From: Micromonospora endolithica
Lineage (GTDB): Bacteria > Actinomycetota > Actinomycetes > Mycobacteriales > Micromonosporaceae
Length of the DNA stretch: 64,000 nucleotides
Assembly: GCF_003626595.1 (NCBI RefSeq)
Contig: NZ_RBAK01000018.1
Coordinates: forward strand, 1 to 64,000
Direction: 5' to 3'
Shown here: piece by piece, positions 1 through 7,357 of the stretch
How positions within the stretch are numbered: the first letter of the stretch is position 1
Layout of the letters: each line of letters starts with the position of its first letter
Position numbers and translations under genes: made by a program
Notes under the pieces: generated by a model
Databases searched by the model: none
What the model saw: only the letters and a program-made list of their open reading frames with translations
What the model was told of the DNA's origin: nothing

Positions 1-9
1 CTGGCAGAA

Positions 10-81
10 CGCACGCCGTTCTCCCGCCCTCACAGTTCTGACCTTCGACAAGCCAGAACCTAGGCAGGACAACGGCGTGCG
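10..81. repeat. Nested inverted repeats at the left edge
   Basis: CGCACGCCGTT at 10-20 is repeated perfectly as its reverse complement at 71-81. Inside it GTTCTG (35-40) pairs with CAGAAC (54-59). The whole 72-base segment could fold into an interrupted hairpin. It lies in the roughly 260 bases before the first gene, where I see no coding sequence. It could be the terminator of a gene left of the window or an operator; the sequence does not decide. Confidence 0.4.
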
Positions 82-264
82 CCATCACTGACGCGCCCAA
101 CCACCCACAGACACGTCACAAGACCCAAAAAAGTTGCCTGTCTTGGATCCCGCGACGTCCCATGCGGCGGCTGTCCGCCGGCTGCTCGGGGCCGGCGCCG
201 CTGTCGTCGCGGTTGCCTGCGCGGTGGCCACGGCTTCGTAGCGGTCCCGGTGAATTTCCAACCC

Positions 265-729
265 ATGCGTACCGCCATCGGACGGATCGCGGCGGCGTTC
301 ATCGTCACGGCCGTGCTCGCTGCGTGCAATCGTGAGTCGGCGGCAGCAAGCCCAGACATCTGGTCGCGTGACGGGCGGGAAGTCAGTGCTGACGAGGTCA
401 CGTCCTACGCCGGCCATCCGCACTGCAACTGGGAGCAGGCGCAGTTTCTGCACGTGTCTTGGCCGCCCGGCACCGACGCGAGTGACCGATCGGAGACGCG
501 GCAGTACGTCCGCGATCCCGAGGGCGTACTCGGTGATGAAGCGCTGCGCCGGGCGTACCAACCAGACGCGACCCTTCCGCGGGACGCCCAGGCCACCGGC
601 TACACGAGCGGGAGCACGACATTGTGGCTGGCCCCGAGCGACCGAGACACCCGTGCCTACCTCGTGACCACCGATCCTCGCCGGGTCGAGGCGTGGCCGC
701 GCGTCGAGCCGCCGGTCGGCTGTGACTGA
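265..729 (+). CDS. Small secreted lipoprotein, unknown function
   Basis: A 154-residue protein starting MRTAIGRI, with a hydrophobic stretch and the lipobox LAAC (Cys 21), so it should be lipid-anchored outside the membrane. The mature part is hydrophilic with two further cysteines (in HCNW and at the end, VGCD). I do not recognise a family. An in-frame GTG at 250 would add five residues; the ATG at 265 gives a cleaner signal peptide and has GAATTT seven bases upstream, a possible leaderless -10. No operon partner is evident; the next gene is 300 bases away. Confidence 0.7.
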   Translation: MRTAIGRIAAAFIVTAVLAACNRESAAASPDIWSRDGREVSADEVTSYAGHPHCNWEQAQFLHVSWPPGTDASDRSETRQYVRDPEGVLGDEALRRAYQPDATLPRDAQATGYTSGSTTLWLAPSDRDTRAYLVTTDPRRVEAWPRVEPPVGCD

Positions 730-860
730 GGCGTACGGGGAATCGGCGCGCATCCCGCATCCGTGCTCGGCACGGACGGGCCGGCGATACCCTCGCTTGA
801 CCAGTTCGTGTCCGGCTCGGGGTCGGGCCGGCGGCCGGTGCAGTCCCGCCAGGTGAGACC

Positions 861-879
861 ACGGGCCATCCTGGCCCGT
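861..879. terminator. Short perfect hairpin downstream of the lipoprotein gene
   Basis: ACGGGCCA (861-868) and TGGCCCGT (872-879) form an 8-bp stem with a 3-base loop, about 130 bases after the lipoprotein stop. There is no T-tract, which is usual for actinomycete terminators. It could also be a protein-binding palindrome. Confidence 0.3.
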
Positions 880-934
880 CCGCCTCAGGTGCCTCTCATT
901 CACCTAGGACCTGTGACTCGGCGCGTTCCCGCTG

Positions 935-948
935 TGGGAGCGTTCCCA
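935..948. promoter_or_regulatory. LacI-family (CebR-like) operator candidate
   Basis: TGGGAGCGTTCCCA differs at one position from the palindrome TGGGAGCGCTCCCA that CebR-type LacI regulators bind in actinomycetes. It sits within a longer hairpin (CTGTGGGA 932-939 with TCCCACAG 944-951), about 80 bases before the DoxX start. No lacI-type regulator gene lies in the window, so the regulator would be encoded elsewhere. Confidence 0.4.
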
Positions 949-1026
949 CAGTGGAGGAACTCATCGACTCGCATGGATGAGTATGCGCATTCTGGTGGCC
1001 TCATCCCCTCGATCGGAGGTATCGGA

Positions 1027-1464
1027 ATGCACCGGATCGGCGGTCCCGCGCTGTCCCTCTTCCGTACGGTCATCGGCCTGTTGTTCCTCTGTCACGGCCT
1101 GGCGTCGCTGTTCGGCGTCCTCGGCGGCAACCGGGGCAGCGGCGAGGCGGTCCCGCTCGGCCAGTGGCCGGGCTGGTGGGCCGCGCTGATCCAGGCGGTC
1201 TGCGGCGCCCTGGTGCTGGTCGGCCTGCTGACCCGCCCGGCCGCGCTGGTCGCGTCCGGCTCGATGGCGTACGCGTACTTCGTCGTCCACCAGCCGGACG
1301 CGCTGCTGCCGCTGCGCAACGGCGGCGAGCTGGCCGCCCTGTTCTGCTGGTCGTTCCTGCTGGTCGCGGCGCTCGGCCCGGGGCCCTGGGCGCTGGACAC
1401 CCTGCTGCGCGCCCGGCGGCCCGCCCCGGCGCCCACCGCCGAACCCGCGTCGGTGCCCGCCTGA
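1027..1464 (+). CDS. DoxX family membrane protein
   Basis: A 145-residue protein with four predicted membrane segments (about residues 10-30, 48-70, 72-88 and 100-125) and the GLLFLCHGLASLFG region typical of DoxX proteins. The family is linked to respiratory or redox functions, but the biochemical role of stand-alone members is unclear. The ATG at 1027 is preceded by GGAGG at 1015-1019 with a 7-base spacer. Longer in-frame extensions upstream are unlikely because they run through the operator-like palindrome at 935-948. The C-terminal tail is Pro/Ala-rich. Confidence 0.85.
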   Translation: MHRIGGPALSLFRTVIGLLFLCHGLASLFGVLGGNRGSGEAVPLGQWPGWWAALIQAVCGALVLVGLLTRPAALVASGSMAYAYFVVHQPDALLPLRNGGELAALFCWSFLLVAALGPGPWALDTLLRARRPAPAPTAEPASVPA

Positions 1465-1486
1465 CCGGCGCGGCACCGGCGTCAGC

Positions 1487-2194
1487 TCACGGCAGCGGTG
1501 CCGACCGGGTCGGCTCCGGCCGTCCCGGCCGGCCCGGCAGTCCGGTGGTCGGCGTGGGGGCCGGGCCGGTGCGCTTCTTCCACGCGCTGACCCCGATCCG
1601 GCCGGTGTTGCCCAGGTCGATCGGCCCGTCCGGGTCGACGGCCCGGGCCGGCTGCCCGGCCACCGGCGCGACCTCCAGGCCCTCGGCGGTGGTGGCGACC
1701 ACTGTCGGGTCGGTGACCAGGTTGCGCCAGATGAGGGCGGCCCCGGCCCGCTCGCCGGGACGCAACGTCAGCGACCGGGGCGGGTCGTCGAAGCCGCCGG
1801 TGATGCCGGTCGCGCCCTCGACCACCCGTACCGTGATCGCGCCGCCGTCGGCGTCGAACAGGCGCAGTGCGGGGTAACCGCGCAGCCGGTAGCTGACGCT
1901 GCCGCAGTTGACCAGTTCCAGGCCCATCGCCCGCAGGCCCATCGCGGCGTCGCTGCCGGTCGCCCGGATCCGTACCCCATCCGCCGGGCAGGGGGTTTCC
2001 GGCCCGGCGGTGGCCGGGGCGGTCCTTCCCGGCGCCGGCTCCGCCGGGCCCGACACCGGCCCGGAACCGGTCGCGCGTGCGGGCCCGGACCCCGGCGGCG
2101 ACGCCGGCCCGCACCCGCCGAGCAGCAGCGCTGCGGTGACCGGCAGGCCGAACAGGGCGGCCCGGCGGCGCGGTGCGGCGGATCGAGGAAACAT
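1487..2194 (-). CDS. DUF4232 domain lipoprotein
   Basis: A 235-residue protein beginning MFPRSAAPRRR, with a basic N-terminus, hydrophobic core and the lipobox LGGC (Cys 28). A Pro/Gly-rich linker follows, then a DUF4232 beta-rich domain starting near CPADGVRIRA, with the conserved layout of the first Cys and a second in LVNCG (probably a disulfide) and the GERAGAALIW core. DUF4232 proteins are secreted or lipid-anchored; their function is unknown. An upstream in-frame start would add 47 residues before the signal peptide and is disfavoured. It is convergent with the DoxX gene (22-base gap). Confidence 0.85.
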   Translation of the reverse strand: MFPRSAAPRRRAALFGLPVTAALLLGGCGPASPPGSGPARATGSGPVSGPAEPAPGRTAPATAGPETPCPADGVRIRATGSDAAMGLRAMGLELVNCGSVSYRLRGYPALRLFDADGGAITVRVVEGATGITGGFDDPPRSLTLRPGERAGAALIWRNLVTDPTVVATTAEGLEVAPVAGQPARAVDPDGPIDLGNTGRIGVSAWKKRTGPAPTPTTGLPGRPGRPEPTRSAPLP

Positions 2195-2284
2195 GATCCG
2201 ATCCTCGCACCCGGGGTTCAGTAGGTGGGAACCCCGCTGGGCGGTTCGGCGGGCATTGCATAGACTCCGTGGCACAACTGCATA

Positions 2285-2420
2285 CCTCATCCAGAGGGGC
2301 TGAGGGATACGGCCCGACGACGCCCCGGCAACCACCCCGCGCGCTCATCGCTGAGCGACCGGCGGGGCAGGTGCCAATTCCGTCCCCGCCGCAGAGTGCG
2401 ATGCGGGGAAAGATGAGAGG
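2285..2420 (+). ncRNA. SAM-I (S-box) riboswitch
   Basis: P1 is CCTCAT (2285-2290) pairing with ATGAG (2413-2417). Between them are the family hallmarks: AGAGGGGCTGAGGGA with the kink-turn region, GCCCCGGCAACC, and GGTGCCAATTCC before the P4 hairpin. The 3' strand of P1 runs directly into the ribosome-binding site GAGAGG (2415-2420) of the downstream gene, nine bases before its ATG. SAM binding, by stabilising P1, would therefore be expected to mask the ribosome-binding site, making this a translational off-switch rather than a terminator type. No intrinsic terminator is visible between it and the gene. Confidence 0.93.
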
Positions 2421-2429
2421 ACTCTCGAC

Positions 2430-3716
2430 ATGACGTCGACGCTCGCCCCCTCCGGCATCGACACCGCCGCCAGCCCCGCCCGTGCCCTGGTCTGCCGCGC
2501 CTGTTCGGCGCGCTACCCGCTGGCCGCGCAGCACGCCTGTTACGAGTGTTTCGGCCCGCTTGAGGTCGACTACGACACCGCCGCGCTGGCCGCGGTCACC
2601 CGCGAGCAGATCGAGGCCGGGCCGCAGAACATCTGGCGGTACGCGGCCCTGCTGCCCGCCGGCCAGGACCCGGCCACCCGGGTCACCCTCGATCCGGGGC
2701 TGACCCCACTGGTCGCCGCCCCGCACCTCGCCGCCGAGCTGGGCATCACCGCGCCGCTGTGGGTCAAGGACGACAGCGCCAACCCGACCCACTCCTTCAA
2801 GGACCGGGTGGTGTCGGTGGCGCTGACCGCCGCGAAGGCGCTCGGCTTCACCCGCTTCGCCTGTGCCTCCACCGGCAACCTGGCCAACTCGGTGGCCGCC
2901 CACGCGGCCCGCGCCGGTACGCCGTCGGTGGTCTTCATCCCCAGCGACCTGGAGCAGGGCAAGGTCGTCACCACCGCGGTGTACGGCGGCGAACTGGTCG
3001 CCATCGACGGCTCGTACGACGACGTGAACCGGCTCTGTGGCGAACTGGTGGAGACCGACGAGTTCGAGGACACCGCGTTCGTCAACGTGAACGTCCGCCC
3101 GTACTACGCCGAGGGCTCCAAGACCCTCGGCTACGAGGTGGCCGAGCAGCTCGGCTGGCGCATCCCCGCCCAGGTGGTCGTCCCGATGGCCTCCGGTGAG
3201 CTGCTCACCAAGATCGACAAGGCGTTCGCGGAGCTGGTCGAGATCGGCCTGGTCGAGGCGCCGGCCGGTGGCTGGAAGGTGTTCGGCGCGCAGTCCGCCG
3301 GCTGTAACCCGATCGCCACCGCGCTGCACGCCGACACCGACACGATCACCCCGGTGAAGCCCACCGGCATCGCCAAGTCGCTCAACATCGGCGACCCGGC
3401 CGCCGGCCTGTACGCCCTGGAGGCGGTGCGGCGCACCGGCGGCTGGATGGAGTACGTCGACGACGACGAGATCCGCGAGGGCATCCGGCTGCTGGCCCGG
3501 ACCACCGGCGTGTTCGCCGAGACCGCCGGTGGGGTGACCGTCGCGGTGCTCCGCAAGCTCGTCGAGTCCGGCCGGCTCGACCCGGAAGCCGAGACCGTCG
3601 TCTTCAACACCGGTGAGGGCCTGAAGACCATCGACGCCGTCGCCGCCCAGGTCGGCCCGACCCACCGCATCAAGCCGTCCCTGCGCGCCGCCCGCGACGC
3701 CGGCCTCCTCGGCTGA
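2430..3716 (+). CDS. thrC: Threonine synthase family PLP enzyme (possible homocysteine synthase)
   Basis: A 428-residue fold-type II PLP enzyme. The N-terminus has a zinc-ribbon-like Cys set (C22, C25, C37, C40). The PLP lysine is K124 in THSFKDR, followed by the CASTGNLANSVAAHAAR phosphate/substrate loop. By family it converts O-phosphohomoserine to threonine. The gene is the sole apparent target of the SAM riboswitch just upstream, an unexpected control for a threonine enzyme. A threonine-synthase homologue that makes homocysteine from O-phosphohomoserine with a ubiquitin-like sulfur carrier has, as I recall, been reported in Streptomyces; this may be its orthologue. No ThiS/MoaD-like gene follows it here. 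Start: ATG 2430 behind GAGAGG. Confidence 0.88.
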   Translation: MTSTLAPSGIDTAASPARALVCRACSARYPLAAQHACYECFGPLEVDYDTAALAAVTREQIEAGPQNIWRYAALLPAGQDPATRVTLDPGLTPLVAAPHLAAELGITAPLWVKDDSANPTHSFKDRVVSVALTAAKALGFTRFACASTGNLANSVAAHAARAGTPSVVFIPSDLEQGKVVTTAVYGGELVAIDGSYDDVNRLCGELVETDEFEDTAFVNVNVRPYYAEGSKTLGYEVAEQLGWRIPAQVVVPMASGELLTKIDKAFAELVEIGLVEAPAGGWKVFGAQSAGCNPIATALHADTDTITPVKPTGIAKSLNIGDPAAGLYALEAVRRTGGWMEYVDDDEIREGIRLLARTTGVFAETAGGVTVAVLRKLVESGRLDPEAETVVFNTGEGLKTIDAVAAQVGPTHRIKPSLRAARDAGLLG

Positions 3717-3867
3717 GAGTCGCCCGAGGTGTGATCGTCTGCTGCTCAGCGGTCCGACGCGCCGTGCCGTCGACGGCCCCCGTGCAGGCGATCATGGCTG
3801 GGGGACCGGATCGAGGCACGTGGTAGCCGGCTTTTTCGGGGTTTGGGGGAAACGCGCTGCACAGGAC

Positions 3868-3896
3868 TTGACGGCAGGAACCGGGCAGCGCAAGAT
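3868..3896 (+). promoter_or_regulatory. Candidate sigma-70-type promoter
   Basis: TTGACG (3868-3873), a 17-base spacer, then CAAGAT (3891-3896). Transcription would start near 3903, just before a run of hairpins. It lies in the 331-base gap between the thrC-family gene and the next acetyltransferase. Confidence 0.4.
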
Positions 3897-3902
3897 GCTC
3901 CG

Positions 3903-4025
3903 TGCGGGAGGGCGTTTCGCCGAAGACTTTGCGAAGTTTTACGACCCGACGCCGGAGGCGTCGTGCGATCGTCCCTCCCGACCAACGTGACGAGGGCCAG
4001 CGGTTAATTCGCTGGCCCTCGACGT
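3903..4025 (+). ncRNA. Candidate structured small RNA or mRNA leader
   Basis: The non-coding gap holds several consistent helices in order: GGGAGGG (3906-3912) closing with CCCTCCC (3973-3979); inside it GGCG-TTT-CGCC (3911-3921), ACTT-TGCG-AAGT (3926-3937, a UNCG-type loop) and GACGCC-GGA-GGCGTC (3948-3962). Then comes a perfect 11-bp hairpin, GAGGGCCAGCG (3992-4002) with CGCTGGCCCTC (4010-4020), and a short T-run. A promoter-like sequence lies directly upstream. The last hairpin ends 27 bases before the acetyltransferase ATG, so this is either a terminated RNA of about 120 bases or a structured leader. I recognise no known RNA family. Confidence 0.4.
3992..4020 (+). terminator. Perfect 11-bp hairpin, terminator candidate
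   Basis: GAGGGCCAGCG and CGCTGGCCCTC flank the 7-base loop GTTAATT, followed by GACGTTTCTC. It could end the thrC-family transcript, end the small RNA proposed at 3903-4025, or act as an attenuator for the gene at 4048. Confidence 0.6.
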
Positions 4026-4047
4026 TTCTCCCGGGCATCCTCGCGAC

Positions 4048-5067
4048 ATGAGCATCGTCGTCACGCCGTTCGACGTGTCCGACCCGGCCGCGATCGACGA
4101 GGCGCACCGCATCGCCACCGCCGCCACCGCAGCCGACGTGCCGGACTTCCCGTTGGAGGACCGCGCGGAGTTCGGCGCCACGCTGGCCCACCCGACACCC
4201 GGCAACGGGTGGTGGCACGCCCTCGCCCGGGTCGACGGGATCGCCGTCGGGCGGGTCCAGGTGCGGCTGCCGCAGTTGGACAACACCGACCTCGCCAGTG
4301 TCACCATCGAGGTCCACCCGGAGCACCGGCGTCGCGGTGCCGGTCGGGCGCTGTTCGCGTCCGCCCGGGAGGTGGCCGGGGAGCACGGCCGCAAGCGGCT
4401 GTTCTGGAACGCGGTGGCGGCGCTGCCCGGCGGGCCGCCGCGACCGGAGGCCGGCGCGGCCTTCTCGGCGGCGACCGGCGCGAAGCCGGCACTGGCCGAG
4501 GTCCGCCGCCGGCTGGACACCACCGGCGTCGACCAGGCCGCGCTGGACGCGCTGCTGGCCGAGGCGCGGTCCCGGGCGGACGGCTACCGGGTGGTGGGGT
4601 GGCACGGCCGGGTCCCGGACGAGTACGTCGCCGACGTCGCCCGGCTGGAGGGCCGGATCCTCACCGACGCGCCGATGGGTGACCTGGACATGGAGCCGGA
4701 GAAGGTCGACGACGAGCGGATCCGGGGGATCGAGGCCGCGCTGACGGCGCGGGGCCGGCGCGTCTACCACCACGGCGCGGTGGACCCGGCGACCGGTGCC
4801 CTGGTCGCCTGGACGATGCTCGACGTCGGCGGATCGGCGCCGTGGCACGCCTGGCAGGCCACCACCATCGTGGATCCGGACCACCGGGGACACCGGCTCG
4901 GCCTGATCGTCAAGATCGAGAATCTGCGGTACGCGTTGGCCCGCGAGCCGCGGCTCACCGCGATCGACACCTGGAACGCCGCCGTCAACGACTACATGAT
5001 CAACATCAACGAGCGGATGGGTTTCCGCGCCGTCGACGCGTGGACGGACTGGCAGCTGGACCTCTGA
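4048..5067 (+). CDS. GNAT family N-acetyltransferase, tandem domains
   Basis: A 339-residue protein with two GNAT folds. The N-terminal one (to about residue 150) has the acetyl-CoA motif VHPEHRRRGAGRALF. The C-terminal one (about 180-339) has VDPDHRGHRLGLIVK followed by NAAVNDYMININERMGF, where the last strand and helix bind CoA. The substrate cannot be inferred. The ATG at 4048 has no clear Shine-Dalgarno; CATCCT six bases upstream suggests a leaderless transcript. Its 3' end overlaps the convergent gene on the other strand by 62 bases. Confidence 0.85.
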   Translation: MSIVVTPFDVSDPAAIDEAHRIATAATAADVPDFPLEDRAEFGATLAHPTPGNGWWHALARVDGIAVGRVQVRLPQLDNTDLASVTIEVHPEHRRRGAGRALFASAREVAGEHGRKRLFWNAVAALPGGPPRPEAGAAFSAATGAKPALAEVRRRLDTTGVDQAALDALLAEARSRADGYRVVGWHGRVPDEYVADVARLEGRILTDAPMGDLDMEPEKVDDERIRGIEAALTARGRRVYHHGAVDPATGALVAWTMLDVGGSAPWHAWQATTIVDPDHRGHRLGLIVKIENLRYALAREPRLTAIDTWNAAVNDYMININERMGFRAVDAWTDWQLDL

Positions 5068-5500
5068 GCCGGGCCGCCGCGCGGGCGGCCCACGGGCGCA
5101 GCACCGGCTCCCGGTAACCGCCGGCGGCCAGCCCGGCCCGCCGCTCGAAGGTGTTCGCCCGGCCGTAGCTGCCGGTCAGGCCGTACGACCAGAGGCAGGC
5201 CAGCCAGTACGCGGGCCAGAACAGCGGCCCGAGCAGCGCGTACTGGCGGGTGTGCCGCAGTTCGTGATCCAGCAGGTCGGCCCGGTCGGGGTGCAGCAGC
5301 CACTCCGGCGGCCGGCGGGTCAACACCACCGAACCGACCGTGAAGCAGTCCTGGCGGGGCACCCGCCACCGGTAGCCGCCGGCCACGATCACCCCGTCCG
5401 GCGTACGCACCCGGCTGGTCCGGGCCAGCACCGCCAGCACCAGCCCGACCGGGGTGGTGCCGTTGAGCCAGGTCGCCCGCGCGCAGGCCCGCTGCCGCAC
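5006..5500 (-). CDS. HExxH-motif protein, putative zinc metallopeptidase-like
   Basis: A 164-residue protein from the GTG at 5500. The recognisable core is an N-terminal NGTTPVGL segment, a beta-rich region, then DLLDHELRHTRQY, in which HELRH matches the zinc-protease HExxH motif, followed by hydrophobic GPLFWPAYWLACLW and a GSYGRANTFERRAGLAAGGY tail; the Glu of FERRA could be a third metal ligand. Peptidase activity is inferred from the motif only. In-frame starts reach back to 5614, but the GTG at 5500 has CATGCT six bases upstream (leaderless-type) and AGGGG next to it. The last 62 bases are antisense to the acetyltransferase end. Confidence 0.65.
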   Translation of the reverse strand: MRQRACARATWLNGTTPVGLVLAVLARTSRVRTPDGVIVAGGYRWRVPRQDCFTVGSVVLTRRPPEWLLHPDRADLLDHELRHTRQYALLGPLFWPAYWLACLWSYGLTGSYGRANTFERRAGLAAGGYREPVLRPWAARAAARLRGPAASPSTRRRRGNPSAR

Positions 5501-5600
5501 CCCCTGAGCATGCGACCGATCCGCGGGCCGCGCCACCCGCGCCGGCGGCAACCGGGCAAAGTTGTGACACTGCCCTACTGATCTGGGGGCTTTCTGTTGC

Positions 5601-7286
5601 ATGATGGCGGGCATGACGGAGACCCCGCACCCCCGCTACGACAGGCACGCCGACACCCTCCACCGCGCGCTGACCGCGATCAAGGAGCGGGGGTACTGGT
5701 CCGCCTACCCCGAGTCGCCCAGCCCCAGGGTGTACGGCGAGACCGCCGCCGCCGACGGCAAGGCCGCGTTCGAGGCGTACCTGGACGCCGACTTCCCCCT
5801 CGACCAGCCCGGTGCCGGCGACCGGATCGCCACCGAGACGAGCCCGTTCGGCGTGCCGCTGGACGTGCGCTACCCGCACGCGGGCGCCGACGAGCTGGTC
5901 GCCGCCGCGACGGCCGCCCTGCCGGCCTGGCGCGACGCCGGTCCGCAGACCCGCGCCGAGGTCTGCCTGGAGATCCTCGACCGGCTGCACAAGCACATCT
6001 TCGAACTGGCCAACGCGGTGCAGTTCACCAGCGGCCAGGCGTTCGTGATGGCGTTCCAGGCGGGCGGCGCGCACGCGCTGGACCGCGCGCTGGAGGCGGT
6101 CGCCTACGCGTACGCGGAGATGACCCGGCACCCGCGGACGGCCGGCTGGGAGAAGGCCGCCGGCAAGGGCGACCCGCTGCGGATGACCAAGACGTTCCAC
6201 GTGGTGCCCCGGGGTGTCGCCCTGGTGATCGGCTGCAACACCTTCCCGACCTGGAACTCGTACCCGGGGCTCTTCGCCTCGCTGGTCACCGGCAACCCGG
6301 TGGTGGTCAAGCCGCACCCGCGCGCGGTGCTGCCGCTGGCGATCACCGTGCGGTACGCCCGGGAGGTCCTGGCCGAGGCCGGCTTCGACCCGAACCTGGT
6401 GCTGCTCGCCCCCGAGGCCCCCGGCGAGAAGCTCGCCTCGACCCTGGCCCTGCACCCGGCGGTGCGGATCGTCGACTTCACCGGCTCCACCGAGTACGGC
6501 GACTGGCTGGAGGCGAACGCCCGACAGGCCGCCGTCTACACCGAGAAGGCCGGCCTGAACACCGTCGTGGTGGACTCCACCGACGACTTCGCCGGCCTGT
6601 GCCGCAACCTCGGTTTCACGCTGACCCTGTACAGCGGCCAGATGTGCACCACCTCGCAGAACATCCTGATCCCCGCCGACGGCATCGCCACCGACCAGGG
6701 GCACAAGAGCTTCGACGAGGTGGCCGGCGGCATCGCGGCGGCGATCGGGAAGCTCACCGCCGACCCGGCGCGCGGCGTGGAGCTGACCGGTGCGATCGTC
6801 AACGACGGCGTGCTGGAGCGCCTCGACGAGATCACCAAGATCGGCGAGCCGGTGCTGGAGTCCCGTACGGTCGAGCACCCGGCCTTCCCCGGCGCGGTGG
6901 TGCGTACGCCGACCCTGGTCAAGCTCGCCGCCGACGACACCGCGACCTACGCGCGGGAGTGGTTCGGGCCGATCTCCTTCGCCATCGCGACCGACTCCAC
7001 CGCGCACAGCCTGGAGATCCTCCGCGCGACGGTCGGCGAGAAGGGCGCGCTGACCGCGGCCGTCTACTCCACCGACGAGGCGGTCCTGGACGCGGCCGAG
7101 GCCGCGGCGATCGAGGTGGGTGTGCACCTGTCCTGCAACCTGACCGGCGGCGTGTTCGTGAACCAGTCGGCGGCCTTCTCCGACTTCCACGGCAGCGGCG
7201 CCAACCCGGCCGCGAACTCGGCCCTGACCGACGGTGCCTACGTGGCGAACCGCTTCCGGGTGGTCCAGAGCCGCCGCCCCGCCTGA
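5601..7286 (+). CDS. paaN: Phenylacetic acid degradation protein PaaN (aldehyde dehydrogenase)
   Basis: A 561-residue aldehyde dehydrogenase of the stand-alone PaaN type. NAD-binding and catalytic landmarks are VVPRGVALVIGCNTFPTWNS, NPVVVKPHP, the catalytic Glu in VYTEKAGLN, and the nucleophile C349 in YSGQMCTTSQN. There is no fused MaoC-like hydratase domain as in PaaZ. It would oxidise the semialdehyde from ring opening in aerobic phenylacetate catabolism, but no other paa gene lies in the window, so it may serve another aldehyde. The start is ATG 5601 with GGGGG about 12 bases upstream; ATG 5613 is possible. The stop codon is joined to a palindromic repeat. Confidence 0.88.
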   Translation: MMAGMTETPHPRYDRHADTLHRALTAIKERGYWSAYPESPSPRVYGETAAADGKAAFEAYLDADFPLDQPGAGDRIATETSPFGVPLDVRYPHAGADELVAAATAALPAWRDAGPQTRAEVCLEILDRLHKHIFELANAVQFTSGQAFVMAFQAGGAHALDRALEAVAYAYAEMTRHPRTAGWEKAAGKGDPLRMTKTFHVVPRGVALVIGCNTFPTWNSYPGLFASLVTGNPVVVKPHPRAVLPLAITVRYAREVLAEAGFDPNLVLLAPEAPGEKLASTLALHPAVRIVDFTGSTEYGDWLEANARQAAVYTEKAGLNTVVVDSTDDFAGLCRNLGFTLTLYSGQMCTTSQNILIPADGIATDQGHKSFDEVAGGIAAAIGKLTADPARGVELTGAIVNDGVLERLDEITKIGEPVLESRTVEHPAFPGAVVRTPTLVKLAADDTATYAREWFGPISFAIATDSTAHSLEILRATVGEKGALTAAVYSTDEAVLDAAEAAAIEVGVHLSCNLTGGVFVNQSAAFSDFHGSGANPAANSALTDGAYVANRFRVVQSRRPA

Positions 7287-7344
7287 GGCGTAAGGAAGGG
7301 CCCCTTCTCAACGCCTGGGGTAGAGGAGGGGCCCCTTCTTAACG
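7284..7344 (+). repeat. Micromonosporaceae-type GGGGCCC palindromic repeat, copy 1
   Basis: The element runs TGAGGCGTAAGGAAGGGCCC and onward to a second half GAGGAGGGGCCCCTTCTTAA. Each half is a palindrome around GGGCCC, and the two halves are separated by AACGCCTGGGG. Its first TGA is the stop codon of paaN. It lies between convergent genes and could terminate both transcripts. Similar copies occur at 12954, 31961 and 60050. Confidence 0.8.
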
Positions 7345-7357
7345 TCGGCGGCGGTGA

